NCBI GenBank assembly: GCA_900768545.1
Contig: CAAGDD010000005.1
Coordinates: 1 to 64,000, forward strand
DNA from: Clostridia bacterium
Lineage (GTDB): Bacteria > Bacillota > Clostridia > Christensenellales > UBA1242
DNA length: 64,000 bases
Direction: 5' to 3'
Within the stretch, counting starts at the first letter, position 1, and every line of letters starts with the position of its first letter. The position numbers were made by a program, and so were the translations under genes. The notes under the pieces were generated by a model. That model searched no databases, had not been told where the DNA came from, and saw only the letters and a list, made by a program, of their open reading frames with translations. Positions 34,040 through 41,756 of this stretch are shown piece after piece.

Positions 34040-34160
34040 GTGGGGCGAAAATCTTGCTGCCGCAAGAATGCGAAAACAAAAAAAATGAAGCCGAGCAGGC
34101 TTTATTTTTTTGTTCGTTTTCGCATCGTTTGCCCCGCTCGGGGCAAACTTTTCGCCCCAC
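34040..34160. terminator. Cloverleaf-wrapped bidirectional terminator (element 1)
   Basis: It fills the gap between the convergent DUF1846 and murI genes. The outer stem is 34040-34051 with 34149-34160 (12 bp, perfect). Inside are hairpin a (34053-34066, CTTGC/GCAAG), a long arm (34068-34125) and hairpin c (34127-34148, GTTTGCCCC/GGGGCAAAC). Linkers are 0-1 base, so a four-way junction can form on either strand. The long arm holds AAGCC/GGCTT between A and T runs, a classical intrinsic terminator in both directions. Confidence 0.8.
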
Positions 34161-34161
34161 C

Positions 34162-34875
34162 CTATGACCAATATCTGCTCCAAAGTTTCACCAAAAACTC
34201 TTGACTTTTACTGGTCATAATTTGCACTTGAAAATTCTCACTATCATCTATCACAAACGATTTGAGTCGTCTTGCCACGCCAAATCGCCCATCAAAAAAC
34301 TCCACTTTGCTTTTCAATCCACTTTTTATATACTCTTCGACCGCACAATAATGTGTGCACCCCAACACAACAGCCTTGCATTTAATATTTGAAAATCTTT
34401 GTGCAATTTGGTCTTTCAAAACACTCAAATTGTCCAAATTTTGGTCGATATCCGCCGCCAAAGTCGAGATTGCAAGAGTTTGCCCATAAAAATTTTTCAA
34501 AACTTTGCTGTTTCGAAGCGTGGATTGCGTCGCCAAAACCAAAATGTCTTTCGGCAAATATTTCTTTCGTGCTGGCTTTATCGCCGGTTCTGTTCCAATA
34601 AAGATTTTGTTTGGATATTTTTCTCGGCACGCAGTCAAGCACACGCTGGAAAGCGTGTTGCACGCAAAAATTACTATATCAAAATCAAAGAAAGACGAAA
34701 TATTTTTCAAATTTTCAAAAGTAATTTTCAAAAGTTCTTCATTCGATTTGTTTCCATAAGGAATATTTTTATCATCACAAAACAGCAAAAAATCACAAAA
34801 TGGAGCAGCTTTTACACACTCTTTTAAGACATTTAGTCCACCACTTCCACTATCAATCAACAAAACTTTTTTCAT
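34162..34875 (-). CDS. murI: Glutamate racemase
   Basis: Makes D-glutamate for peptidoglycan. It has 237 residues, a little short for the family. The glycine-rich start is DSGSGGLNVL, and the two catalytic cysteines lie in ACNTLSS and GCTHY. It follows gpr by 15 bases. There is no ribosome site; a TATATT lies 6 bases before the ATG, but no -35 is visible, so coupling to gpr is as likely as a leaderless start. Confidence 0.92.
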   Translation of the reverse strand: MKKVLLIDSGSGGLNVLKECVKAAPFCDFLLFCDDKNIPYGNKSNEELLKITFENLKNISSFFDFDIVIFACNTLSSVCLTACREKYPNKIFIGTEPAIKPARKKYLPKDILVLATQSTLRNSKVLKNFYGQTLAISTLAADIDQNLDNLSVLKDQIAQRFSNIKCKAVVLGCTHYCAVEEYIKSGLKSKVEFFDGRFGVARRLKSFVIDDSENFQVQIMTSKSQEFLVKLWSRYWS

Positions 34876-34890
34876 ATAAAAAATATATGT

Positions 34891-35649
34891 TTAAATTTGA
34901 AAAATATCTTCTATCACCTGCGAAACAACTTCTGCAAAAAAATCAATTTTCTCTTTTGCGTCTTTTTCAGTCAAAATAAGTTCGCGTTTTTGATTCAAAT
35001 CAACAGAATTTATCATCATCGGCACACCGAAACTCAAACACGGAACATTTAGCGACGATTTGTTTATCGGCATTCCAAAGTTGTTCAACGCGCTGCCCGG
35101 CGTCAGCCCTGCATCATTAAATTGAATTGCCCTGCCCAAACGCTCGAAATTTGTGGTCGCAAGCGAGTCAAACAAAATGACCAGTTCCACATCAAACGCT
35201 TCAACAATCAATCTTATCATTTCATAAGCATTTATTCCCGTGTTTGAAAAGGTGTTTGGAACGATTTTTAAGATTTTGTTCGACTTTTTGAAAGGGCAAA
35301 TATCAATTTTTTCAATCACTTTGCTTCCAAAACTATCTGCTATTATCGACGGATTGCCGATTCCGACAAGCAAAACCTTTTTATTTTTTCGAAACTTGTT
35401 TTCTTTCAACAAAAACTGCACCCGCTCTTGCATAGCTTCTTTTATAATTTTAAAATGTTTGTCCATCAAATTATCCAAAAGCGGCGCAGTTAAAACAAAA
35501 TAATGCCCTTTGTCAAAATTCAAACTTTTTGCACGCGCGTTTGAGTCCACGACAAGTTTTGACACTTTTATGCCATACTTGTCAAGTTCTTGCATTTGAT
35601 AGTCGCAACACGCCAAATCTTTTCCACATTCATCAACAATATCACTCAT
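34891..35649 (-). CDS. gpr: Germination protease GPR
   Basis: Degrades small acid-soluble spore proteins during germination. It has 252 residues, shorter than the usual 320-370 residues. Conserved parts are VGIGNPSIIADSFGSKVIEK, SNTGINAYEMIR and LFDSLATTNFERL with GRAIQFNDAGLTPGSALNN; the two Asp residues of the active site are kept. The position beside divergent rpsT is the standard clostridial arrangement. It has no ribosome site; TATATT ends 6 bases before the ATG, and the overlapping GGATATATT also fits a SigF -10 box. Confidence 0.93.
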   Translation of the reverse strand: MSDIVDECGKDLACCDYQMQELDKYGIKVSKLVVDSNARAKSLNFDKGHYFVLTAPLLDNLMDKHFKIIKEAMQERVQFLLKENKFRKNKKVLLVGIGNPSIIADSFGSKVIEKIDICPFKKSNKILKIVPNTFSNTGINAYEMIRLIVEAFDVELVILFDSLATTNFERLGRAIQFNDAGLTPGSALNNFGMPINKSSLNVPCLSFGVPMMINSVDLNQKRELILTEKDAKEKIDFFAEVVSQVIEDIFQI

Positions 35650-35684
35650 AGATAAAATATATCCAAAAATTATTGAAAAATAAG

Positions 35685-35713
35685 TTGATTTTTCAAAATT
35701 TGTGTGTTATAAT
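35685..35713 (+). promoter_or_regulatory. Promoter of rpsT
   Basis: TTGATT (35685-35690), 17 bases, TATAAT (35708-35713), 28 bases before the rpsT ATG. Confidence 0.85.
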
Positions 35714-35741
35714 TAAACAGATAATTTTTAAGGAGAAAGAC

Positions 35742-36011
35742 ATGGCAAACATTAAATCAGCAAAGAAAAGAGTATTGATTGAAAGAGATAGAAGAGTTGA
35801 AAACAATTCTGTTAAGTCTGAAATCAAAACATATATTAAAAAGTTTAAAGCAGAACTTGCTGTTGATACTGCCAAAGCAGAAGAAGTTTACAAACAACTC
35901 GTTGCAAAGCTTGATAGTGCTGCAAGAGAAAATGTTATTCACGCAAACTCTGCAAGCAGAAGAAAAGCACATTATGCAAAATTGTTGAACGATGCTAAAC
36001 AAGCAAAGTAA
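35742..36011 (+). CDS. rpsT: 30S ribosomal protein S20
   Basis: Small basic protein that binds 16S rRNA. It has 89 residues, the normal length. It begins MANIKSAKKRVLIERDRR and is Lys- and Ala-rich throughout with the conserved IHANSASRRKAHYAKLL. The start at 35742 follows AAGGAG by 7 bases. Transcribed alone from a strong promoter; divergent from gpr. Confidence 0.98.
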   Translation: MANIKSAKKRVLIERDRRVENNSVKSEIKTYIKKFKAELAVDTAKAEEVYKQLVAKLDSAARENVIHANSASRRKAHYAKLLNDAKQAK

Positions 36012-36029
36012 TCAACCTTAAATTCAAAG

Positions 36030-36055
36030 CACACCATTTTGGTGTGTTTTTTTTG
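36030..36055 (+). terminator. Terminator of rpsT
   Basis: The stem GCACACC/GGTGTGT with loop ATTTT is followed by eight Ts. Confidence 0.88.
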
Positions 36056-36073
36056 TTTTTGGGGCTTGACTGC

Positions 36074-36203
36074 GGGCAGAAATCGTCGCCCGACAGGACG
36101 ACAGGTGCGCGCGAGTCGCGAAAAAAAACTTATTTTCGTGCCAAAACCCACCGCCCGCGGCTCGCACGCTCCGCGGGCACATTCGTGCCCGCAATTTCTG
36201 CCC
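36074..36203. repeat. GC-rich cloverleaf element (element 2)
   Basis: The outer stem is 36074-36083 with 36194-36203 (10 bp, GGGCAGAAAT/ATTTCTGCCC). Hairpin a is 36083-36101 (TCGTC/GACGA). A long arm spans about 36104-36171, with GCGCGCGAG/CTCGCACGC (one mismatch) enclosing CGAAAA/TTTTCG. Hairpin c is 36173-36192 (GCGGGCAC/GTGCCCGC). The order and size match elements at 34040 and 53438. It lies between the rpsT terminator and the ung promoter, and its GC content is far above the surroundings. Confidence 0.65.
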
Positions 36204-36211
36204 CAAACATT

Positions 36212-36239
36212 TTGAAAACAAAAAATTATATGCTATAAT
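36212..36239 (+). promoter_or_regulatory. Promoter of ung, probably leaderless mRNA
   Basis: TTGAAA (36212-36217), 16 bases, extended -10 TGCTATAAT (TATAAT at 36234-36239), then 6 bases to the ATG. No ribosome site. Confidence 0.82.
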
Positions 36240-36245
36240 TCACTT

Positions 36246-36905
36246 ATGATAAGAATAACAAAATCTTGGGCAAATCTGTTAAAAGATGAATTTGAAAAGC
36301 CTTACTTTAAAAATCTTCAAAAGTTTTTGGAAGAAGAATATTCAAAATATGACATATATCCAGATATGTCAAACATTTTTAACGCATTAAACGCAGTCAA
36401 ATATGAAGACGTCAAAGTGGTCATCATCGGTCAAGACCCTTATCACGAGCCAGGTCAAGCACATGGGCTTTCATTCTCGGTTCAAGACGGAATCGCTCTG
36501 CCACCTTCTCTTGTAAATATTTACAAAGAAATTGAAGACGATTTACACATAAAATGTGAACAAAGCGGAAATCTCACCCGCTGGGCAAAGCAAGGAGTTT
36601 TGCTTTTAAACACAACATTGACCGTTCGACGCGCACAAGCAAATTCACATCGCGGCAAAGGCTGGGAAACTTTCACAAATAAAATAATCAAACTCCTTTC
36701 AGCAAGAAAAGACCCAATGGTGTTTATTTTGTGGGGTTCAAACGCCCAAGCATTCGCTCCCGAAATTGCTCCACAACATCTTATTTTAAAAGCCCCACAT
36801 CCAAGTCCACTTTCAGCATATCGTGGCTTTTTCGGTTGCAAACACTTTTCAAAAGCCAATGACTTTTTAATAAAGCACAACAAAACTCCAATCGACTGGC
36901 ATTAG
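36246..36905 (+). CDS. ung: Uracil-DNA glycosylase
   Basis: Removes uracil from DNA as the first step of base excision repair. It has 219 residues, normal. The catalytic motif is VIIGQDPYHEPGQAHGLSFS (catalytic Asp in GQDPYH), and the second motif is HPSPLSAYRGFFGCKHFSKAN. The ATG lies 6 bases after TATAAT with no Shine-Dalgarno site, so translation is probably from a leaderless message. Monocistronic. Confidence 0.97.
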   Translation: MIRITKSWANLLKDEFEKPYFKNLQKFLEEEYSKYDIYPDMSNIFNALNAVKYEDVKVVIIGQDPYHEPGQAHGLSFSVQDGIALPPSLVNIYKEIEDDLHIKCEQSGNLTRWAKQGVLLLNTTLTVRRAQANSHRGKGWETFTNKIIKLLSARKDPMVFILWGSNAQAFAPEIAPQHLILKAPHPSPLSAYRGFFGCKHFSKANDFLIKHNKTPIDWH

Positions 36906-36950
36906 ACAAACTTTCAAAAAGTTGTTAAAAATATTTATAAAATCAAATAA

Positions 36951-36978
36951 AAAAAACACTCAATTTCGAGTGTTTTTT
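36951..36978. terminator. Bidirectional terminator between ung and the nucleotidase gene
   Basis: The stem AACACTC/GAGTGTT with A and T runs on both sides serves both convergent genes. Confidence 0.85.
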
Positions 36979-36979
36979 G

Positions 36980-37597
36980 TTATAATTCGCGTTCTTTTGG
37001 CTCGGCCTTTTTCAATTTGTTTGTCTTCATAAGTGCCAAAACCATGCTCAAATTGTCAATTCGTTGAAGATTTGGGCTTGCATATTGCGTTTTGTTAAAA
37101 TCTGAATTCATCAAAAAAACTTTGGTGTTTTTGCAGTCGCGCGCAACTCTCTCACAAATTTCGATATCGTCATCAACAAACACATCTGCGTGCTCATCAA
37201 TACAAATTTTTTCTTTATCAACACGCCCCAAATAAATCTTGTCATAAGGAATTTTTTTCGCCTTTAGCCAGCGCATTGTCATTCCTTCTGGATCAGTGTG
37301 CCAGTCAGTCGAACGCGCCGTTGCCAAAACAATTTTGTGTCCTTTGTTGTGAAGAAAAGTCAAAATTTCGACCGCGTTGCGCTTTTGGTTAAACTGTTCC
37401 GCCATTTGGTCTCCATAGGTTTTATACCATTTAAGTGCCACATCTTCAGGCCAATCAAACTTCATCTCGGTAAATCTCGCAACATCTCTCACACGCTTGT
37501 AAACCGACCCGCTGTCTTTCAAAAACTTTGCAATATATTTGTCGCTGCACTTGTCAGTTTCAGAGATTGTGTCATCAATATCAAAAACAAAAATCAT
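36980..37597 (-). CDS. 5'(3')-deoxyribonucleotidase-like HAD hydrolase (NT5C type)
   Basis: HAD-fold phosphatase likely to remove phosphate from deoxynucleotides. It has 205 residues. Motif I is FDIDDTI (the first Asp is the nucleophile), motif II is VLATARSTDWH, and motif III/IV is ADVFVDDDIEICERVA. The cap between motifs is small and helical, as in NT5C. The ribosome site is AGGAG. Its closeness to ung suggests a role in clearing dUMP or excess dNMP, which is inference. Confidence 0.82.
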   Translation of the reverse strand: MIFVFDIDDTISETDKCSDKYIAKFLKDSGSVYKRVRDVARFTEMKFDWPEDVALKWYKTYGDQMAEQFNQKRNAVEILTFLHNKGHKIVLATARSTDWHTDPEGMTMRWLKAKKIPYDKIYLGRVDKEKICIDEHADVFVDDDIEICERVARDCKNTKVFLMNSDFNKTQYASPNLQRIDNLSMVLALMKTNKLKKAEPKEREL

Positions 37598-37753
37598 AAC
37601 ATCTCCTATTTTGGTGTATTATATGCCCCTGTCTTGCTTGATTATAACACATTACTCGCCACATTTCAATACAGCATATCAAAAAAGCCCGCCACATTTT
37701 GGCAAGATATAGTTTTATCAAATCTTAAATTTAAACATTAACTCTTTATAAAT

Positions 37754-38192
37754 TGCAAAGCATTTTCGTGAGCCCTATTATATATGGCAAATGTTGCTTA
37801 TTATACAAAAAAAAGTGTTAACTTTCGATAACAATTCATTATCTTCGGAGCAATTACTATCACAATAGTCACGACAAAATCGCCAACATTCTAGGGGCAC
37901 CCCAAAAATACACAGTATTTTGGGGGATAAGGAACAGACAAACGCTAAGGCGAAACTTTTGGAAAACAAAAGTGAGCAAAAGTGCAGTCTGTGACGATGT
38001 TTGGTCGTGAAATGAAAAAACAAGCGTCAAAGCGAAACGTTTTGACACTTGTTGGCAAAACTGAGCCATCAGCACAGTTTTTTCATTTGGAGCGGAAGAC
38101 GAGACTCGAACTCGCGACCGCGTCACAAGTTGCGCTCATAATATTTTGCTTCGCAAAATTTACCTATCGCTTACTTGCTCCTTTTTCCCAAA
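37754..38192. repeat. Broken duplicate of the tRNA-Gly locus with a structured insertion
   Basis: Two blocks of the tRNA-Gly trailer are present twice. Block A is at 37754-37815 and again at 38195-38256. Block B (44 bases, identical) is at 38075-38118 and 38274-38317 and contains the 3' third of tRNA-Gly. In the left copy the tRNA 5' part is missing and about 255 bases lie between A and B. That insertion is full of hairpins: TCACGAC/GTCGTGA (37869-37875 with 38004-38010), CCCC(A)AAAATAC/GTATTTTGGGG (37900-37925) and ACTTTTG/CAAAAGT. No gene is present in 37598-38286. Confidence 0.65.
38091..38118 (-). pseudogene. 3' fragment of tRNA-Gly
   Basis: It is identical to the T arm and 3' acceptor strand of the intact tRNA-Gly. 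The upstream part does not fold as a tRNA. Confidence 0.75.
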
Positions 38193-38245
38193 AATGCAAA
38201 GCATTTTCGTGAACCCTAAAATACGGCAAATGTCGCTTGTTACAT

Positions 38246-38274
38246 AAAAAAAGCACTACTAAAATTAGTAGCGC
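38246..38274 (-). terminator. Terminator of tRNA-Gly
   Basis: Minus-strand stem GCGCTACTA/TAGTAGTGC (one mismatch) and a run of Ts, 12 bases after the tRNA CCA. Confidence 0.8.
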
Positions 38275-38286
38275 AGTTTTTTCATT

Positions 38287-38361
38287 TGGAGCGGAAGACG
38301 AGACTCGAACTCGCGACATTTGCCTTGGCAAGGCAACGCTCTACCACTGAGCCACTCCCGC
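38287..38361 (-). tRNA. tRNA-Gly (GCC)
   Basis: 75 bases with CCA on the minus strand. The acceptor GCGGGAG/CTTCCGC has one G-T pair and the loop TTGCCAA gives anticodon GCC. Confidence 0.97.
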
Positions 38362-38453
38362 ACATCTAAATGCTCTTATAATATATCAAATTTTTTTTCA
38401 AAAAGCAAGCATTTTTAGCAAAAATTCAAAAAAAATGCAAAAATTTCCTGTTC

Positions 38454-38483
38454 TTGACATAAAATTGGCGTTTTTCATATACT
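38454..38483 (+). promoter_or_regulatory. Upstream promoter of tRNA-Cys
   Basis: TTGACA (38454-38459), 18 bases, TATACT (38478-38483). Confidence 0.65.
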
Positions 38484-38530
38484 TTAATGATATAATTCTA
38501 TTATTATTTGCAAATTTTTGTGAAAAGGGT

Positions 38531-38560
38531 TTGACAAATATGAGCGGATTGTGTTATATT
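38531..38560 (+). promoter_or_regulatory. Proximal promoter of tRNA-Cys
   Basis: TTGACA (38531-38536), 18 bases, TATATT (38555-38560), 33 bases before the tRNA. It is the second of two tandem promoters. Confidence 0.8.
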
Positions 38561-38593
38561 TAACTTGTTCATAGAGATGATTCATTATGCTTT

Positions 38594-38667
38594 GGTACCA
38601 TCGCCAAGTGGTAAGGCAAAGGTCTGCAACACCTTCATCCCCAGTTCAAATCTGGGTGGTACCTCCA
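38594..38667 (+). tRNA. tRNA-Cys (GCA)
   Basis: 74 bases with CCA. The acceptor GGTACCA/TGGTACC is perfect and the loop CTGCAAC gives anticodon GCA. The gene is flanked by an 8-bp inverted repeat (AGAGATGA 38573-38580, TCATCTCT 38680-38687), likely a precursor stem for processing. Confidence 0.97.
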
Positions 38668-38802
38668 TTTGCATTAGGGTCATCTCTTTTGAATATATAA
38701 GGATTTTTGCGTAAAGTTTGCCCATTGTAACACGATTTGCACATCGCAAAACGATTAAAAAACAACGCAAACATTATCTACAAAAACTTAATCAAAATAT
38801 AT

Positions 38803-38888
38803 GCGAGTGTGGCGGAATGGTAGACGCACAGGACTTAAAATCCTGAGTTCGAAAGGACGTGTGGGTTCGACTCCCACCACTCGCACCA
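38803..38888 (+). tRNA. tRNA-Leu (TAA)
   Basis: 86 bases with CCA and a class II variable arm. The acceptor is GCGAGTG/CACTCGC and the loop CTTAAAA gives anticodon TAA. Confidence 0.97.
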
Positions 38889-38889
38889 T

Positions 38890-38926
38890 CAAAGAGAGTT
38901 GATTATTTCTTCTCTCTTTTTTGTTT
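38890..38926 (+). terminator. Terminator after tRNA-Leu
   Basis: AAAGAGAG and CTCTCTTT arms with a 13-base loop, then Ts. The rest up to 39085 shows no gene. Confidence 0.7.
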
Positions 38927-39085
38927 TTATTAACACACAAGCAAAGCCAAATTTTATTGTAATCTTAAAATTCATTTTAAAATGTTGTGATTTTTACAAA
39001 AATATGTTATTACTTCAATATAAAAATTGGAGCATTTATGAAAAGTTGTTCTTTTATTTTATATAATCAATTAAACAAATGTTTA

Positions 39086-39343
39086 TTAATTATTCTTCCA
39101 TCTTTTTAAAGTTGGGAAAAGGTTTTGACAAAACGTTCGCATTTCGGCTTTTGTCATACCCGCCTGCGCGCCGAATTGAGCACACATTTCGATATATTCT
39201 TCCATCGAAACTTTATCGACAAACTCGCCGTCAACATAACAATACTTGCAAAAATCAGCATTTATGCTTTTGTCCTTATTTGTCCCGAGTTGGTCTTCGC
39301 TTGTGATTGGCATTCCGCAACTTTGACATATTTTATCTTTCAT
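39086..39343 (-). CDS. Small putative zinc-ribbon protein
   Basis: It has 85 residues. It begins with CQSCGMPI and continues to FCKYCY, giving two Cys pairs (CxxC and CxxC) that can hold one zinc. The following DGEFVDKVSMEEYIEMC matches the known small zinc-ribbon family of Firmicutes and archaea. Function unknown. The ATG is one base after the stop of the upstream gene (TAA A ATG), so translation is likely coupled. Confidence 0.85.
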   Translation of the reverse strand: MKDKICQSCGMPITSEDQLGTNKDKSINADFCKYCYVDGEFVDKVSMEEYIEMCAQFGAQAGMTKAEMRTFCQNLFPTLKRWKNN

Positions 39344-39344
39344 T

Positions 39345-39893
39345 TTATTTCTCTTTTTTTGTCTCATACGCTCTTTTCGAATATTGGTTTATATTTTTAA
39401 AAACATCAGACAAATATTCGCCACGATGAAGTTCGATTTTCAAAGCCGGACGCGTGTCACTAATGCTCGCCGCATAAAACTCATCAATCGGATCAATCAT
39501 AGCGCGAATAAAATTTTCTTGATTTCCGCGGTCACGCATTCGCTGCTCAATTTCGTCCAAACAGTCTTTCGAATGAAATACCAAACAATACTCAACACCC
39601 ATTTCACAAAGTTTTGCAACCACATCAGGATTTGGCGCGAAGAGCAAAATTTTGTCAGTTTCTTTCAACAATTTTGCCGTTTGGTTTTTGATATATTCAA
39701 TCGAATTGCCCCGCACCGCCTTTCCGCGATTGCCTTTTGCAAATTCAATTTCTTTCGCGCTGAAATTTTCTTGAGCATATTTATAACGCGCTTTCATCAT
39801 ATCCATATCGACAAAATGGTCATCATTTTCAGCCAAATAAGACTTTCCGACCGCGGGCACACAAACAAAAACTCTGCATTCTTCAAGTTTCAT
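39345..39893 (-). CDS. P-loop nucleotide kinase-like protein
   Basis: It has 182 residues. It starts with a P-loop-like CVPAVGKSYLAE (residues 11-22); the usual leading Gly is Cys. A later strand ILLFAPNPDVVAKL and the VFHSKDCLDEIEQRMRDRGNQENF helix resemble lid regions of small kinases. Such proteins are often phage- or nucleotide-linked; the substrate cannot be told. The ribosome site is AAGGAG. It lies 9 bases after the YhaN-like gene. Confidence 0.65.
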   Translation of the reverse strand: MKLEECRVFVCVPAVGKSYLAENDDHFVDMDMMKARYKYAQENFSAKEIEFAKGNRGKAVRGNSIEYIKNQTAKLLKETDKILLFAPNPDVVAKLCEMGVEYCLVFHSKDCLDEIEQRMRDRGNQENFIRAMIDPIDEFYAASISDTRPALKIELHRGEYLSDVFKNINQYSKRAYETKKEK

Positions 39894-39902
39894 AAAATCT
39901 CC

Positions 39903-41756
39903 TTACGCTCTCGATTTTTGACAAGTAAACAACAAAATTTGATATTTTTTTGACAATTCTTGCACAAGCGACTTGGCTATTTCAAGTTTTTCATCATCAA
40001 AGTTTGCAAAAGGATCGTCCAAAATTAAAATTGGCTTTTCTTTTTTATACAAAAGGTCAATCAAAGCAAAACGCTTGCAAATATACACCAAATCAAACAG
40101 CCCAGCACTGAGATATGAAACATCGCTAAAGGCGCTGCCAAATTTCATATTCAAATTTGAGTCAATCAAAACACTTTCGCCGTCGGCCAAAAAGTTTTTG
40201 TAATATTTGTCAAAAAGTTTTGAAACAGGCTCAACATATCGATTTGAAATATCGTCTTTCGCCTTGTCAAGATATGCACAAGTTTTAAGCAAAATTTCAT
40301 ATTTCTTTTGCAAAGAATCCAGATTTTGCAACTTTTCAGCAATATTACCATCAACATCAAAAAGTGCCGATTGAATGTTCTCTAAATCATCAACATAATG
40401 CTTTTTGTCGTTTTCAAGTTCGACAATTTTCTTTTCAATCGACGACAATTTGTAAGAATCTTCGTCCTTTTTGATCGAAAACTCTTCGATCCAACAACCA
40501 TACTTGGCTTTAAAATCATTTTCGAGTTGGTTTGCTTGTTTTATTTTGTTATCAATCTCTTTTTTAAGCTGCAAAATTTCGTCTTCAAGATGTCGAACAT
40601 CTGCCGCAGTTTGCTCAAAAATTTCAATCTGTTTTTCAAGTTCTTGTGGCTTGATTTTGCAACGCTCCAATATTTGATGATATTGTTCAGCCCAATATGA
40701 ATGGTTATATTTTGATAACATAACATAAATAACTACAGCAAGACCGACCAAAACAACGCCCGCAAAAACATAAATCAAAATCATATTTTTGATAACCGCC
40801 CCAACGACGAGTCCTGCCACTCCAAGCACAATCAAAGTGGCAAAAATCATCAAAAGATTGTTGTTTCGTTTAATCAAATTTTTGTCATAATCGTTTTTCA
40901 AAAACTCAACATCACTTGATGTCAAATTTGTCTTTGCTTTGACTTCGTCGAGTTGTTTTTGTTTAAGTTTCAATCGACCTTTGTTGTTTTCAACAACACT
41001 ATCGCACGCAATTTTTTGACTTGTAAAACTTGTAATTTCGTTTTTGTCCAAAATTTTTGTCTGTTTTTTGACAGATTTTGAAATCTCTTGTGCTTCTTTC
41101 AAATCATCTTCGACCGACTTTAAACGCGTTTTCAAAAGTGCGTCTTTTGCAAGCAAACGCTCTTTTTCTTCTTTGAGTTCGTCAACGCCAGAAGCACGCA
41201 TATCCGCGCGAATTTCACGCATCTTTTTTTGCAATTTTTCCTGTGCCTTTTCAAAATTGTCAACATCATCACCGCTCAAAACGCCAGTCGAAAGTCTTGC
41301 ACGAATGTCGTCATTTATTCCGCTGACCAAATTTTGTTGGCCAAAAAAAGTTGAGTTTTCAAAGGTTTCTCGCCCTACTCCAAACAGTTCTTCGCCAAGA
41401 TTTGACGAAAATTCGTTTGAAAGAAGGTTTGTTTTTGCATCAAAAAGCATAAATTTGTCAAGAGTTGGGGTTGTCGAGAACATTCTCACCGCGACAAATC
41501 TGCCTTTTTCGCATTCAAAAGTCAGTCTGCCACCAAACTTTCCATCAAAATTAAATGGACGATACAGATCACGCTCGCTCTTGACTCCCGCTTTTTTCGA
41601 CGAAGGTGGCAAAGAATAAAACATCGCCTTGACAAACTGTGCCAATGTTGTTTTACCATAGCCATTGTTTTGACAAATCACAGTCAAATTTTTAAAGTCA
41701 AAATCAACATTGTTAAATTTCCCAAAAGCATCAATGTGACAAGAAATCAATTTCAT
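39903..41756 (-). CDS. YhaN/SbcC-like ATPase with a membrane hairpin
   Basis: An SMC-type ATPase of 617 residues. The N terminus has the P-loop NNGYGKTTL (residues 30-38), where the usual first Gly is Gln. The C terminus has the signature YLSAGLFDLVYICKRFAL and Walker B ILILDDPFANFDD. Between them are long coiled coils (about 165-300 and 350-500), broken by two adjacent membrane helices (301-322 and 325-346). Bacillus YhaN has the same design. With the partner nuclease it probably works on DNA ends at the membrane; inferred. Its start overlaps the end of the partner gene by 4 bases. Confidence 0.88.
   Translation of the reverse strand: MKLISCHIDAFGKFNNVDFDFKNLTVICQNNGYGKTTLAQFVKAMFYSLPPSSKKAGVKSERDLYRPFNFDGKFGGRLTFECEKGRFVAVRMFSTTPTLDKFMLFDAKTNLLSNEFSSNLGEELFGVGRETFENSTFFGQQNLVSGINDDIRARLSTGVLSGDDVDNFEKAQEKLQKKMREIRADMRASGVDELKEEKERLLAKDALLKTRLKSVEDDLKEAQEISKSVKKQTKILDKNEITSFTSQKIACDSVVENNKGRLKLKQKQLDEVKAKTNLTSSDVEFLKNDYDKNLIKRNNNLLMIFATLIVLGVAGLVVGAVIKNMILIYVFAGVVLVGLAVVIYVMLSKYNHSYWAEQYHQILERCKIKPQELEKQIEIFEQTAADVRHLEDEILQLKKEIDNKIKQANQLENDFKAKYGCWIEEFSIKKDEDSYKLSSIEKKIVELENDKKHYVDDLENIQSALFDVDGNIAEKLQNLDSLQKKYEILLKTCAYLDKAKDDISNRYVEPVSKLFDKYYKNFLADGESVLIDSNLNMKFGSAFSDVSYLSAGLFDLVYICKRFALIDLLYKKEKPILILDDPFANFDDEKLEIAKSLVQELSKKYQILLFTCQKSRA

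Noticed and set aside
34876..34890. Leaderless start for murI
   Set aside because: TATATT lies six bases before the ATG, but no -35 is seen and the sequence is nearly pure A and T, so it is not counted with the other cases.
37778..38212. Several frames in the tRNA-Gly duplicate region
   Set aside because: They coincide with hairpins and the tRNA fragment, on both strands, with no ribosome sites.
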